Assembly (NCBI GenBank): GCA_017441295.1
Contig: JAFRYA010000043.1
Coordinates: forward strand, 1-51,797
DNA from: Lachnospiraceae bacterium
GTDB lineage: Bacteria; Bacillota; Clostridia; Lachnospirales; Lachnospiraceae
Direction: 5' to 3'
Length of the DNA stretch: 51,797 nt
In this document: positions 8,141 to 17,394 of the stretch, in pieces
Layout of the letters: each line of letters begins with the position of its first letter
Position numbering within the stretch: the stretch's first letter is position 1
The notes under the pieces: model-generated
Told to the model about the DNA's origin: nothing
Seen by the model: only the letters and a program-made list of their open reading frames with translations
The model's database searches: none
Program-made: the position numbers and the translations under genes

Positions 8141-9442
8141 ATGAGAATGTACGATATCATCCAGAAAAAGAAAGATGGGCTGGCATTAACTGAAGAAGAA
8201 ATCCGTTTCTTTACGGAAGGATATACAAAGGGCGACATACCTGATTATCAGGCCGCCGCCCTTTGCATGGCTATTTATTTCAAGGGCATGAGTCCGGATG
8301 AGACTGCTGCCCTGACCTTTGCTATCCGCGATTCCGGCGACAGGCTGGATTTCTCCGATATCAAAGGCATCCGTGCTGACAAGCATTCCACGGGCGGCGT
8401 AGGCGACAAGACCAGCCTGATCGTTGCTCCTCTGGTTGCCAGCTGTGGAGTCACCGTGGCCAAGATCACCGGCCGCGCGTTGGGTCATACAGGCGGCACG
8501 GTAGACAAATTGGAATCTATTCCGGGCATGCGCACTTCTCTTTCCGAGCAGGAATTCGTCGAAATCGCGAATAAAGTCGGCGTGTGCATGATCGGACAGA
8601 GCCGCGAGATCGCACCTGCCGACAAGAAGCTGTACGCCCTCAGGGACGTTACGGCTACTGTCGACTGCATCCCCCTCATAGTATCGAGCATAATGGGCAA
8701 GAAGCTGGCAGCCGATGACGACTGCATAGTTCTCGATGTCAAAACAGGCAGCGGATCGTTTATGAAGACTCTTGAGGAGAGCCGCACTCTCGCCCGCATT
8801 ATGGTGGACATCGGCAACAAAGCCGGCAAGAAGACAATGGCCCTCATTACTGACATGGACGTGCCTCTGGGATTTGCCATCGGCAACGCCCTGGAGGTCA
8901 TGGAATCCATCCGCACGCTGAAGGGCGAAGGTCCTGAAGACCTTACTCAGCTGTGCATTATCCTGGCTTCCTCCATGCTCCATCTGGCTGACCGCGGCAC
9001 GATAGAAGAATGCGTTGAACTGGTCAAGGATGCTCTTTACAGCGGCCGTGCCCTGGAGAAATTCCGCGAGATGATCTCCGCCCAGGGCGGCAATCCAAAG
9101 GTCATCGACCATTTCTCTGACTTCGGAGCGGTTCCTGAAAAGCATATCGTCAGGGCACCGCGCTCAGGCTACATTTATTCAGTCAACACCGCCCAGATAG
9201 GCGAAACCAGCCTGCTGCTGGGCGCGGGCAGAAACACTGTTGAGGACTCTATTGATCCAATGGCGGGCATCATTCTGCTCAAGAAGACCGGTGACCAGGT
9301 AACAGCCGGGGATCCGATTGCCGAGCTTTATACATGGAAAAAGAACATTCTGCCGCGTGCAGAAGAAATGTTCCTTGCTTCAACATTTATTTCAGACATA
9401 CAACCCGAGGCAAAACCTCTGGTCTTTGACATTATCAAATAG
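8141..9442 (+). CDS. pdp: Pyrimidine-nucleoside phosphorylase
   Basis: A 433-residue member of the thymidine/pyrimidine-nucleoside phosphorylase family; it splits uridine, thymidine or deoxyuridine with phosphate into base and (deoxy)ribose 1-phosphate. The signature KHSTGGVGDK starts at residue 81, and the N-terminus MRMYDIIQKK is family-typical. Helical, phosphate-binding and C-terminal barrel-sandwich domains are all present at normal length. Firmicute members usually accept both uridine and thymidine, hence pdp rather than deoA. The ribosome site is weak, so translation is probably coupled to the permease gene 5 bp upstream. Confidence 0.93.
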   Translation: MRMYDIIQKKKDGLALTEEEIRFFTEGYTKGDIPDYQAAALCMAIYFKGMSPDETAALTFAIRDSGDRLDFSDIKGIRADKHSTGGVGDKTSLIVAPLVASCGVTVAKITGRALGHTGGTVDKLESIPGMRTSLSEQEFVEIANKVGVCMIGQSREIAPADKKLYALRDVTATVDCIPLIVSSIMGKKLAADDDCIVLDVKTGSGSFMKTLEESRTLARIMVDIGNKAGKKTMALITDMDVPLGFAIGNALEVMESIRTLKGEGPEDLTQLCIILASSMLHLADRGTIEECVELVKDALYSGRALEKFREMISAQGGNPKVIDHFSDFGAVPEKHIVRAPRSGYIYSVNTAQIGETSLLLGAGRNTVEDSIDPMAGIILLKKTGDQVTAGDPIAELYTWKKNILPRAEEMFLASTFISDIQPEAKPLVFDIIK

Positions 9443-9451
9443 AGGTCAATT

Positions 9452-10045
9452 ATGGCTAAACTGTATTTCAAATATGGCGCTATGGGCTGTTCCAAGACGG
9501 CTCAGGCGCTGATCACCAAATTCAATTATGAAGAGCGCGGAATGACCGTTCTGCTGCTCAAACCTGCTGTTGACACCCGCGAAGCGGCCCCTGTCGTCAG
9601 GTCCAGAATAGGCCTCGAAGCCCCCGCGATCCTCGCGCCTTCGGACATGGACCTGTACCAGCTCTATGTAAATGAATACAAGGAGAAGGACGTCATCATT
9701 GTGGACGAGTGCCAGTTCCTCACACCTGAGCAGGTAGACCAGCTGGGCCAGATAGTCCTGGATTTCAATATCCCTGTGCTCTGCTTCGGCCTGCGTACTG
9801 ATTTCCTGACGCATCTGTTCCCGGGCAGCCGCAGGCTCTTCGAGATAGCCGAATCCATTACCGAGATCAAATCCGTCTGCCGCTGCGGCAACAAAGCCAC
9901 AGTCAACGCGCGTTTCGACGACGAAGGCAACGTATTATATAAAGGCGAGCAGATCTGCATCGGCGGCAACGACCGATATGAGGCCATGTGCCGCAAATGC
10001 TGGCAGAAGCGCCGCAAAGAACAGGAAGAAAAGGGCATTTTCTGA
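9452..10045 (+). CDS. tdk: Thymidine kinase (type II)
   Basis: A 197-residue type II thymidine kinase that phosphorylates thymidine with ATP in the salvage route to dTTP. The P-loop reads GAMGCSKT (residues 9-16) rather than the common GxMxSGKS/T; the Lys-Thr pair is kept. The catalytic glutamate is in DECQF (Glu86). The zinc site is formed by CxC (143, 145) and CxxC (180, 183). It overlaps the uridine kinase start by one base (TGATG). Confidence 0.92.
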   Translation: MAKLYFKYGAMGCSKTAQALITKFNYEERGMTVLLLKPAVDTREAAPVVRSRIGLEAPAILAPSDMDLYQLYVNEYKEKDVIIVDECQFLTPEQVDQLGQIVLDFNIPVLCFGLRTDFLTHLFPGSRRLFEIAESITEIKSVCRCGNKATVNARFDDEGNVLYKGEQICIGGNDRYEAMCRKCWQKRRKEQEEKGIF

Positions 10046-10662
10046 TGAAACATCTTATTATCGGCATCTGCGGCGGCACGGGCAGCGGCAAGTCCACCCT
10101 GGCCGACCGCGTATATAAAGAGTTCAAAGATGAGGCTGTTTATATCCAGATGGACAGCTTTTATTCCAACCGCACTGACCTGACTTATGAAGAGCGTGTA
10201 ACGCTTAATTATGACCATCCTGACGCCTTTGACATGGATCTCTTCGTAGACTCTGTCAAGGCTCTAAAGGAAGGCAGGACAGTAACCATTCCGCAGTATG
10301 ACTTCACTACGCATCTGCGCAAAGACGAATGGACCACCGTCGAGAGTAAGTCTCTCATCATATTGGACGGCATATTGCTGTTCGCCGACCAGCGTCTGTT
10401 TGACCTGATCGATATCAAAATCTTCGTAGATACAGACGCGGACGAGCGCATCTTAAGGCGCGCCAAAAGAGATATGCGCGAGCGCGGCCGCACGCTGGAA
10501 TCCGTTATCAGCCAGTATGTGAAGACCGCCAAGCCAATGCACGACCAGTTCGTGGCACCGTTCAGGAACAAGTCCGACGTGGTCATCCCCGGCGGCGGCA
10601 AGAACGAAATCGCTTTGGAAATGATCACCAGCCTTATCAGAAACAGATTAAAGGAGCAATAA
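10045..10662 (+). CDS. udk: Uridine kinase
   Basis: A 205-residue uridine/cytidine kinase of the P-loop family, phosphorylating uridine and cytidine to UMP and CMP. Walker A is GGTGSGKST (residues 10-18). A QMDSFY segment and a DFDHPDAF-like stretch ([10 protein letters not shown]) match the nucleoside-binding region of the family. ATG 10045 overlaps the tdk stop, and a GGAAG-rich site precedes it. Together with pdp it lets the cell choose between phosphorolysis and salvage of imported pyrimidine nucleosides. Confidence 0.9.
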   Translation: MKHLIIGICGGTGSGKSTLADRVYKEFKDEAVYIQMDSFYSNRTDLTYEERVTLNYDHPDAFDMDLFVDSVKALKEGRTVTIPQYDFTTHLRKDEWTTVESKSLIILDGILLFADQRLFDLIDIKIFVDTDADERILRRAKRDMRERGRTLESVISQYVKTAKPMHDQFVAPFRNKSDVVIPGGGKNEIALEMITSLIRNRLKEQ

Positions 10663-10663
10663 A

Positions 10664-11320
10664 ATGTATATTCAGGATATTCTCGCCAAGTGCGATCACA
10701 CTTTGTTAAACGTCACCTCCACCTGGGAGGAGATCAAAGCCATCTGCGACGATGGCATTAAGTACAAAACTGCGTCTGTCTGCATACCGCCTGCATTCGT
10801 AAAACGCGCCAAAGACTACGCAGGGGATGCGCTTAAAGTCTGCACCGTTATAGGTTTTCCGAACGGCTATAACACTACCGAGGTTAAGCTGTGCGAGACC
10901 AGAGACGCCCTCGCAGGCGGCGCTGACGAGATCGACATGGTCATCAATATCGGCGAGCTGAAAGCTGGCAACACAGACTATGTTCTGAATGAGATCAGGG
11001 CACTGAAGGAAGCCTGCGGCGAGCATATCCTTAAAGTAATTGTTGAGACCTGCCTGCTGACAGAAGAGGAAAAGGTCACTGTATGCAGACTCGTTACTGA
11101 GGCCGGCGCTGATTACATCAAGACATCCACCGGTTTCTCAACAGGCGGTGCCACATTTGAAGACGTAGCGCTCTTTGCGGCCAATGTAGGACCAAATGTT
11201 AAGATCAAGGCTTCAGGCGGCATTTCCAGTCTGGAAGACGCTGAGAAGTTCATTGAGCTCGGAGCCAGCCGTCTCGGCACCAGCAGAATTGTTAAAATAG
11301 TAAAAGCACAGGAAAAATAA
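10664..11320 (+). CDS. deoC: Deoxyribose-phosphate aldolase
   Basis: A 218-residue class I aldolase that cleaves deoxyribose 5-phosphate to glyceraldehyde 3-phosphate and acetaldehyde. The Schiff-base lysine lies in DYIKTSTGF (Lys153), and the second conserved region IVETCLL precedes it. AAGGAG at 10651-10656 sets the start. It follows udk by one base. Its substrate comes from deoxyribose 1-phosphate by way of the phosphopentomutase encoded two genes on. Confidence 0.94.
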   Translation: MYIQDILAKCDHTLLNVTSTWEEIKAICDDGIKYKTASVCIPPAFVKRAKDYAGDALKVCTVIGFPNGYNTTEVKLCETRDALAGGADEIDMVINIGELKAGNTDYVLNEIRALKEACGEHILKVIVETCLLTEEEKVTVCRLVTEAGADYIKTSTGFSTGGATFEDVALFAANVGPNVKIKASGGISSLEDAEKFIELGASRLGTSRIVKIVKAQEK

Positions 11321-11332
11321 GGAGATACAGAT

Positions 11333-12046
11333 ATGAGTTCACCAGTACCAACAGCCCATATTAACGCAAAAATCGGAGATTTCGCGCAGACCGTGCTCAT
11401 GCCGGGCGATCCGCTTCGTTCTAAATTCATAGCAGATACATTTCTGGAAAGAGCTGTCCTCGTAAACAACGTACGCGGCGTACAGGGCTATACCGGATAT
11501 TATAAAGGAAAACGCGTGTCTGTAATGGCTTCAGGCATGGGCCAGCCGTCCATCGGCATCTATTCGCACGAGCTGTTTAACTTCTTTGGCGTTGACAAGA
11601 TCATTCGCGTAGGCTCATGCGGAGGCTATAACAAGAACGTGCATGTCCGTGACATCATCCTCGCGCAGGGCGCATGCTCCAACAGCAATTTCACCCGTCA
11701 GTTCGATCTGCCGGGCACATTCTGCCCGATCGCGGACTTTGAAATGCTGACACACGCGGTTCAGGCCTGCGTTGAAAAGGGCCTCAAATACCATGTCGGA
11801 AACCTTCTCTCCTCAGATATTTTCTATGAGGAGGAGTCATCCTTCCCGAAATGGGCCAAGATGGGCGTGCTCGGAGTTGAGATGGAAACAGCTACCCTCT
11901 ACACCACGGCTGCACGCGCGGGCAAAAAAGCCCTCACAATCTGTACAGTAAGCGATTCTCTCCTTTATCCTGAAGAAGATACCACAGCAGAGGAACGTCA
12001 GAACAGCTTCACGGATATGATGGAGATCGCATTGGAGATCGCATAA
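11333..12046 (+). CDS. deoD: Purine-nucleoside phosphorylase, hexameric type
   Basis: A 237-residue DeoD-type purine-nucleoside phosphorylase, which splits inosine, guanosine or adenosine and their deoxy forms with phosphate. SGMGQPSIGIYSHEL matches the phosphate/ribose site and VEMETATLY the nucleoside site; the catalytic aspartate is in TVSDSLL near the C-terminus. AAGGAG (11319-11324) precedes ATG 11333. The next gene begins at the base after its stop codon. Confidence 0.94.
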   Translation: MSSPVPTAHINAKIGDFAQTVLMPGDPLRSKFIADTFLERAVLVNNVRGVQGYTGYYKGKRVSVMASGMGQPSIGIYSHELFNFFGVDKIIRVGSCGGYNKNVHVRDIILAQGACSNSNFTRQFDLPGTFCPIADFEMLTHAVQACVEKGLKYHVGNLLSSDIFYEEESSFPKWAKMGVLGVEMETATLYTTAARAGKKALTICTVSDSLLYPEEDTTAEERQNSFTDMMEIALEIA

Positions 12047-13636
12047 ATGAATAAACGCGTATTTTTGATCGTCCTGGACAGCGTCGGCATCGGCGAGCTC
12101 CCGGACGCGCACCTCTGGCACGATGAGGGCAGCAACACCCTCGGTGCCATCAGAGATCATATTAACTTTTATTGCCCGGTCATGACGGATATGGGCCTGT
12201 TCAATATTGAAGGTGTAGGCGGAGGCGTTCAGTCCCCGTCTGCTTCATTTGCGAGACTGGCCGAAGTAAGCATGGGCAAGGATACAACCACAGGCCACTG
12301 GGAGATAGCGGGCCTCATTTCCGAGAACCCCTTCCCTGCTTATCCTGACGGCTTCCCTGCTGAGGTCATTGATGAATTTGAAAGGCGCACCGGCAGGAAA
12401 ACCCTTTGCAACAAGCCTTATTCAGGCACTGACGTCATCCGTGACTATGGCGAAGAGCATATTAAGAGCGGCGCGCTCATAGTTTACACATCCGCTGACA
12501 GCGTTTTCCAGATAGCCGCGCATGAATCTGTCGTACCTGTTGAAGAACTCTACAGGTACTGCGAGATTGCCCGCGAGCTCCTGCAGGGGAAACACGCCGT
12601 AGGCAGAGTCATCGCCAGGCCTTTCACTGGTGAGTATCCTTTCGAGCGCACCTCGAACAGGCATGATTATTCACTCGTGCCTCCAAAGGATACTATGCTC
12701 GACCTGCTGAGCAGAGCCGGATATGAAACCATTTCTGTCGGCAAGATTAAAGACATTTTCGCCGGCAAGAGCATTTCCGAATCCACTCACATCACCAGCA
12801 ACAATAATGGCTGCGAGGTCACGCTGGATATCATGGACAGGGATTTCAAAGGTCTCTGCTTTGTGAATCTGGTTGACTTCGACATGGTTTACGGCCACAG
12901 AAATGACGTGCCGGGATATGCCAGGGCCATGACTGACTTCGATAAATATCTGGGGAAAATGATCGCCAGACTCCGCGACGATGACCTGCTCATCATCACT
13001 GCAGATCACGGGTGCGACCCTGCCACTCCGTCCACTGACCACTCCAGAGAATATGTGCCAATGCTCCTGTACGGCAAGCATGTAAGGCGCGGCGTGGATC
13101 TGAAGACCAGAGACTCATTCTCTGACATTTCAGCCACTATTCTGGAGTATTTCGGCGTAGATCAGGGTGAGACCAGCGGACACAGCTTCCTCGCGGAATG
13201 CCTTTCAGATGCCGCATTTCTGCCCTCAGACGCGCCTTCTGACGAAGAGCTGGTGCAGATAGCGGCAGATATGCGTAATAAAGCTTATACGCCTTATTCC
13301 AACTACAAAGTCGGAGCCGCCCTGCTCTCAAAGAGCGGCCAGGTTTACACAGGCTGCAATATAGAAAGCGCCACATTTACACCGACCGTCTGCGCTGAGC
13401 GCACAGCCTTTTTCAAGGCGATCAGCGAAGGCGAGCATGAATTCGCCAAGATTGCCATCGTAGGCGGCCGCGACGGAGAGATTTCAGACTTCTGCGCGCC
13501 TTGTGGGGTCTGCCGCCAGGTAATGGCCGAATTCTGTGATGAGGACTTTATTGTCATACTCGGACGCCCGGGAGCCCACAAGGAATACAGGCTGTCGGAA
13601 GTCCTGCCATTTATTTTCACAAAAAAGGAACTGTAA
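12047..13636 (+). CDS. deoB-cdd: Phosphopentomutase-cytidine deaminase fusion
   Basis: A 529-residue bifunctional protein. Residues 1 to about 388 are a complete phosphopentomutase: metal-site DSVGIGE at the N-terminus, the phosphorylatable threonine in TTTGHWE (Thr80-82 region), VDFDMVYGHRND and TADHGCDPATPSTDHSRE. After an acidic linker of roughly 15 residues, about 400-529 form a complete cytidine deaminase: zinc ligands Cys449, Cys486 and Cys489, and catalytic Glu451 in CAE. The frame is continuous and no start codon with a ribosome site occurs at the junction. It would convert (deoxy)cytidine to (deoxy)uridine for pdp, and the released pentose 1-phosphate to the 5-phosphate for deoC. Confidence 0.93.
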   Translation: MNKRVFLIVLDSVGIGELPDAHLWHDEGSNTLGAIRDHINFYCPVMTDMGLFNIEGVGGGVQSPSASFARLAEVSMGKDTTTGHWEIAGLISENPFPAYPDGFPAEVIDEFERRTGRKTLCNKPYSGTDVIRDYGEEHIKSGALIVYTSADSVFQIAAHESVVPVEELYRYCEIARELLQGKHAVGRVIARPFTGEYPFERTSNRHDYSLVPPKDTMLDLLSRAGYETISVGKIKDIFAGKSISESTHITSNNNGCEVTLDIMDRDFKGLCFVNLVDFDMVYGHRNDVPGYARAMTDFDKYLGKMIARLRDDDLLIITADHGCDPATPSTDHSREYVPMLLYGKHVRRGVDLKTRDSFSDISATILEYFGVDQGETSGHSFLAECLSDAAFLPSDAPSDEELVQIAADMRNKAYTPYSNYKVGAALLSKSGQVYTGCNIESATFTPTVCAERTAFFKAISEGEHEFAKIAIVGGRDGEISDFCAPCGVCRQVMAEFCDEDFIVILGRPGAHKEYRLSEVLPFIFTKKEL

Positions 13637-13638
13637 AC

Positions 13639-14532
13639 ATGAAAACCGTCGTTATCGGAACAATATTCGTTGATATCAAAGGTTTCCCGTTAAGCACTTT
13701 TATTCCTACCGGCCGCAACGCAGGCAGGGTTGAGCAGAATCATGGAGGCGTGGGCAGGAACATTGCCGAAAGCCTTAATAATCTGGGTGCTGACGCTGTC
13801 CTGGTCACTCTGGCCGACCATTCCGGCATCAGCGCGGATGTGCTCGGACACCTCCGGGAAGCCGGTGTAAACTGTGATTATATAATGAAAACCGATGACG
13901 GCATGGGCACCTGGCTCGCTGTATTTGACGAGCATGGAGATGTATATGCCAGCATTTCCAAGAGGCCGGATCTGATGCCGATCCTCGATATTCTGAACCA
14001 ATATGGCGACGAAATATTCGAAGGCGCGTCAGGCGTACTGCCTGAGCTGGATATGGAAGAGCCCCTGCTCGACAAGATATTTGAGCTGGCTGAGCGCCAT
14101 CATGTCAAGGTCTACTCGGCCATCTCCAACATGACCATCGGCCAGGAGCGCATAGATTATTTCAGGCGTTCTGACTGCCTGGTCTGCAACCAGCTGGAGG
14201 CCGGCATATTATTCGATGAAGACACCGAAAAGCTTTCTTCTGACGAAATGCTGGAAATGCTGATCAGAGAGATCAAAAGGCTGGAGATTCCGGAAATGAT
14301 CGTCACCATGGGAGAAAACGGCTGCATATATGCCTCAACAGATGGGGACTCCGGCTATTGTCCGGCCCAGAAAGTAAATGTCGTCGATACTACCGGCGCA
14401 GGCGATTCTTTCTTCGCGGGACTTTCATACGCGCTGCAGGAAGGCCGCAGCCTGAAAGAGGCCTGCACATACGCGTGCGGCGTATCGGCGCAGGTTATCC
14501 AGTCGCTGTCTAATGTTTATATCAAAAAATAA
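13639..14532 (+). CDS. PfkB-family kinase, pseudouridine/nucleoside kinase-like
   Basis: A 297-residue ribokinase-fold kinase. The N-terminal GGVGRN (residues 36-41) resembles the GGVxRN of pseudouridine kinase PsuK and related nucleoside kinases, and the C-terminal DTTGAGDSF (250-258) is the anion hole with catalytic Asp256. It is the last gene of the nucleoside operon, 2 bp after deoB-cdd, and is followed by a terminator. No PsuG glycosidase is present in the window, so pseudouridine kinase is a guess from the motif; a ribose, inosine or guanosine kinase role is equally compatible with the operon. Confidence 0.8.
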   Translation: MKTVVIGTIFVDIKGFPLSTFIPTGRNAGRVEQNHGGVGRNIAESLNNLGADAVLVTLADHSGISADVLGHLREAGVNCDYIMKTDDGMGTWLAVFDEHGDVYASISKRPDLMPILDILNQYGDEIFEGASGVLPELDMEEPLLDKIFELAERHHVKVYSAISNMTIGQERIDYFRRSDCLVCNQLEAGILFDEDTEKLSSDEMLEMLIREIKRLEIPEMIVTMGENGCIYASTDGDSGYCPAQKVNVVDTTGAGDSFFAGLSYALQEGRSLKEACTYACGVSAQVIQSLSNVYIKK

Positions 14533-14536
14533 AAAA

Positions 14537-14566
14537 CCGCCGGGCATTACGCCCGGCAATTTTTTG
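14537..14566 (+). terminator. Terminator of nucleoside operon
   Basis: GCCGGGC (14539-14545) / GCCCGGC (14551-14557), 5-nt loop, followed by AATTTTTT. Confidence 0.88.
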
Positions 14567-14590
14567 AAAAAAACATGAAAAAGTATAGGT

Positions 14591-15331
14591 TTACATATTT
14601 ATAAATCTTGCCAGGAAATCCCTGGTCTCCTGTCTGGAAGGATTTCCGAATATTTCTTCAGGACTGCCCTCTTCCCAGATAACTCCATCCTGCATATAGA
14701 CAACGTGGTTTGAAACATCACGCGCGAAAGCCATCTCATGCGTTACGATGATCATGGTCAGGCCTTCTGCCGCCAGAGTCTTCATAACTTCCAGAACTTC
14801 GCCTACCATCTGCGGATCCAGGGCTGATGTAGGCTCGTCGAAGAGCAGCACGTCAGGATGCATTGCCAGCGCCCTGGCAATTGCCACACGCTGCTGCTGT
14901 CCGCCTGAAAGCTGTCTCGGCTTTGCCTTAATATACGGGCTCATTCCGACCTTATCCAGGAAGAAGAGCGCGTCTTTCTCAGCCTCTTCGCGGGATTTCT
15001 TAAGTACTTTCATCGGACCTATCATGCAGTTCTTCAGCGCAGTCATATTGCTGAACAGGTTGAAACTCTGGAAGCACATTCCGACCTTGGCGCGGTATGC
15101 AGCGACGTTCTTGGTCTTGGTAATGTCCTCGCCTCTGAACAGGATTTCACCCGCGGTAGGTGTTTCCAGGAGGTTAATGCACCTGAGCATTGTGGATTTG
15201 CCTGAGCCTGACGCTCCGATAATACAGGTAACGTCTCCTTCTGATATGGAGAAGTTGATATCCTTCAGAACCTCGTTTTTGCCGAAGGTCTTGCCCAGAT
15301 GATTTATTTCTATGATCTTATTTCCGTCCAT
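14591..15331 (-). CDS. Amino-acid ABC transporter ATPase, probably lysine
   Basis: A 246-residue polar-amino-acid ABC ATPase of the GlnQ/HisP type. Walker [10 protein letters not shown], signature LSGGQQQR and Walker B VLLFDEP are intact, followed by the TSALDP D-loop region. ATG 15331 follows AGGGGG; an in-frame TTG 24 nt upstream has no ribosome site. It overlaps the permease gene by 14 nt. The lysine riboswitch ahead of the operon points to lysine, although sequence alone would say only polar amino acid. Confidence 0.92.
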   Translation of the reverse strand: MDGNKIIEINHLGKTFGKNEVLKDINFSISEGDVTCIIGASGSGKSTMLRCINLLETPTAGEILFRGEDITKTKNVAAYRAKVGMCFQSFNLFSNMTALKNCMIGPMKVLKKSREEAEKDALFFLDKVGMSPYIKAKPRQLSGGQQQRVAIARALAMHPDVLLFDEPTSALDPQMVGEVLEVMKTLAAEGLTMIIVTHEMAFARDVSNHVVYMQDGVIWEEGSPEEIFGNPSRQETRDFLARFINM

Positions 15332-16154
15332 CTGAAAGCCCCCTGTCGTCCACAAAATCCTTAACCGGTGCGGTCAGTGTACCGCTCGTATAAGCGAGCG
15401 TATCCGTTGTTGCCAGATCGTACTCTGCCGGGCCGTCCATTCTCTTCTCCACCACTCTGAGCAGCCAGCTGAAGAATACTGTCATGATCAGATACATGGC
15501 CATTGTGATCGTAAATGTCTCAAAGAACGCGTAATACGTGCCCGCTACGGACTTCGATGTGAAGAACAGCTCCACAACGCCGATACAGCTCAATACACAC
15601 GTATCCTTGATATTGATTATCAGGTTATTGCCTATCTGAGGCATGATGTTCCTGAGTGCCTGCGGCAGAATGACGTTGACCATGGTTTGTGTATGCGTCA
15701 TGCCGATGGCCTTGGCACCCTCAGTCTGGCTGAGCGGAACAGAGAATATACCGCCGCGGACAGTCTCCGCCATATAAGCTCCCGTATTGATGGAAACGAT
15801 GAAAAACGCGGATGTCCACCAGCCAACATGCAGATTCAGCACCATCATGGCACCGTAATGCAGGAACATGGCCTGAACCATCATAGGCGTGCCTCTGAAA
15901 ACTTCTACATAAATCTTCAGTATGGCCTTTACTATCCAGAGAATGACCTTTTTGACCACTGAATCATTCTGATTGACCGGAACAGTCTGGATCAGTCCCA
16001 CGATAAAGCCGATCAGGCATCCGATCAACGTGCCTACAATCGCAATGGCCAATGTCGTGCCCGCGCCCCTCAGCAAAGAGGTGCCATACTTCTGGAGTAT
16101 ATATATTATTCTTTCGAAAAACCCCGTTGGAAGGGCCAGTAAAAAGTATGTCAT
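15318..16154 (-). CDS. Amino-acid ABC transporter permease
   Basis: A 278-residue HisM/GlnP-type permease of the His/Glu/Gln/Arg/opine family. The signature [11 protein letters not shown] and the EAA-like loop [15 protein letters not shown] are seen. Only one permease gene is present, so the channel is probably a homodimer. The C-terminal tail beyond the last helix is about 45 residues and polar. The ribosome site is weak (AAGG close to the start); the gene lies 8 bp after the binding-protein gene and is probably coupled to it. Confidence 0.9.
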   Translation of the reverse strand: MTYFLLALPTGFFERIIYILQKYGTSLLRGAGTTLAIAIVGTLIGCLIGFIVGLIQTVPVNQNDSVVKKVILWIVKAILKIYVEVFRGTPMMVQAMFLHYGAMMVLNLHVGWWTSAFFIVSINTGAYMAETVRGGIFSVPLSQTEGAKAIGMTHTQTMVNVILPQALRNIMPQIGNNLIINIKDTCVLSCIGVVELFFTSKSVAGTYYAFFETFTITMAMYLIMTVFFSWLLRVVEKRMDGPAEYDLATTDTLAYTSGTLTAPVKDFVDDRGLSDGRK

Positions 16155-16162
16155 AGCCTTAA

Positions 16163-17092
16163 TTATTCTTCATTCATCGGCTGAACGGCGATAGCCTGAT
16201 TCATCCAGTCTGCGAAATCATCAGTTGTTAATGTTGCGAGTACTCCATTGATGGCGTTGCAGAGGCCTGTGTTGCCTTTCTGCATAGAAATGCCGATGTT
16301 GATTTCTTCTTCTGATACTACGAAGTCTCCGTCTGTGCCGGTGAACTCCAGCATTACCATGTCAGGATATACAGCGCATGCGCCCATAGCTGTCGGCTGG
16401 TCGGTTACAACAATGTCAACTGCGCCTGCCTCAAGAGCTGTAAGCATCTGCGGAGCTGTCTCCTGAGCTGTCTCAATCTGAACGTCAGGAATCTGCGGCA
16501 GGCATACGTCATACCATACTGTATTAAGCTGTGATGTAGCCTTTGCGCCTGCGAAATCCGCTATAGATGCAGCGTTGGCATAAGGAGAATCTTTAAGTGT
16601 CAGGGTTACGATTGAAGCGTAGTAGTACGGCTCTGAGAAGTCGATGGTCTCAAGACGCTCAGCTGTAATGGACTGGCCTGCGATAACGCAGTCAACAGCG
16701 CCGCTCTGTACTGCCATTGGCAGTGAATCCCAGTCTAATTTGTAGATTTCAAGCTCCATGCCGAGCTGTTCAGCAATGTATTTAGCCATCATTACGTCAT
16801 AGCCGTATGCGTAATCAGATGAGCCTACGATCGGAACTGCGCCGTTTGCGTCGCTTTCCTGTGTCCAGTTGTAAGGAGCGTAGCCGCATTCCATTGCAAC
16901 TCTGAGGACTGAGCCTGTGCCGTCATTGACGCCGCCTGCTGCCTCCGTTGTCTGGTCCTGGCCGCCTTCGCCGCCTGTAGCGGACTCACCGCCACCCTGC
17001 TGGCCGCCGCCGGAATTGCCGCATGCACACGCAAAAACAATTACCATAACCAGCGCAAAAACAACACATAATACTCTTCTTAAATTCTTCAT
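16163..17092 (-). CDS. Amino-acid-binding lipoprotein (solute-binding family 3)
   Basis: A 309-residue type 3 extracellular solute-binding protein. The signal peptide ends around VFACAC (Cys22 or Cys24 lipidated), followed by a Gly/Gln/Glu-rich tether of about 40 residues much like that of the BMP lipoprotein at 3021. The mature domain includes VDCVIAGQSITAERLETIDFSEPYY (split here: VDCVIAGQSIT, then AERLETIDFS), the SBP family 3 signature region. It is the first gene of a three-gene operon directly downstream of a lysine riboswitch and its terminator, so lysine is the likely ligand. Confidence 0.9.
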   Translation of the reverse strand: MKNLRRVLCVVFALVMVIVFACACGNSGGGQQGGGESATGGEGGQDQTTEAAGGVNDGTGSVLRVAMECGYAPYNWTQESDANGAVPIVGSSDYAYGYDVMMAKYIAEQLGMELEIYKLDWDSLPMAVQSGAVDCVIAGQSITAERLETIDFSEPYYYASIVTLTLKDSPYANAASIADFAGAKATSQLNTVWYDVCLPQIPDVQIETAQETAPQMLTALEAGAVDIVVTDQPTAMGACAVYPDMVMLEFTGTDGDFVVSEEEINIGISMQKGNTGLCNAINGVLATLTTDDFADWMNQAIAVQPMNEE

Positions 17093-17151
17093 TTTCTTTA
17101 CCTCTTTCTTAGTATTTTGTTGCAGCTCTGGTGAAGGCTCTGCTGTGGGTT

Positions 17152-17192
17152 TAAAAAATAAGTGATGTTTTACAAAATATGCAAAACATCAC
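17152..17192 (-). terminator. Riboswitch expression-platform terminator
   Basis: Minus-strand hairpin GTGATGTTTT (17192-17183) / AAAACATCAC (17171-17162), 11-nt loop, followed by TTATTTTTT. It lies between the lysine aptamer and the first transporter gene and would stop transcription when lysine is bound. Confidence 0.88.
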
Positions 17193-17211
17193 ATAGATTA
17201 ACCACTAATGT

Positions 17212-17371
17212 CAGAAAGCGCTCCACTAATGTGACAGTCCGTTACATATTCTGCAACGGCCCAACCCCGGTTTATCAGGTCCCCGGGATTTCGGCGGTCT
17301 TCCCTTTCAGTAGTGCAGGCATCCTGATGCCTAACTGCAAAACCTACTCTTAAAGGCCGCGCCTCATTCTG
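17212..17371 (-). promoter_or_regulatory. Lysine riboswitch (L-box)
   Basis: The 160-nt minus-strand leader carries the conserved lysine aptamer core: GAGGCGC near the 5' side, AGGGAAGACCGCCGAA (17305-17290), the GGTTGGG joining segment, GACTGTCAC (17239-17231) and a 3' P1 strand GAGCGCTTTCTG (17223-17212). CAGAA/TTCTG at the two ends can close P1. Order and spacing match the L-box consensus. It lies between a perfect promoter and a terminator, so lysine should repress the transporter by attenuation. This region accounts for the 361-bp gap 17093-17453. Confidence 0.9.
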
Positions 17372-17394
17372 CATAACAATATTATGTTGTGGGC

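Noticed and set aside
8186..9145. Long open frame antisense to the pyrimidine-nucleoside phosphorylase gene
   Set aside because: The sense strand encodes a full, motif-complete enzyme; the antisense frame has no ribosome site and resembles no family. Other antisense frames across the window were dismissed for the same reason.
14591..17092. Glutamine-specific transporter (GlnQPH)
   Set aside because: The proteins fit the broad polar-amino-acid family only, and the lysine riboswitch in front argues for lysine.
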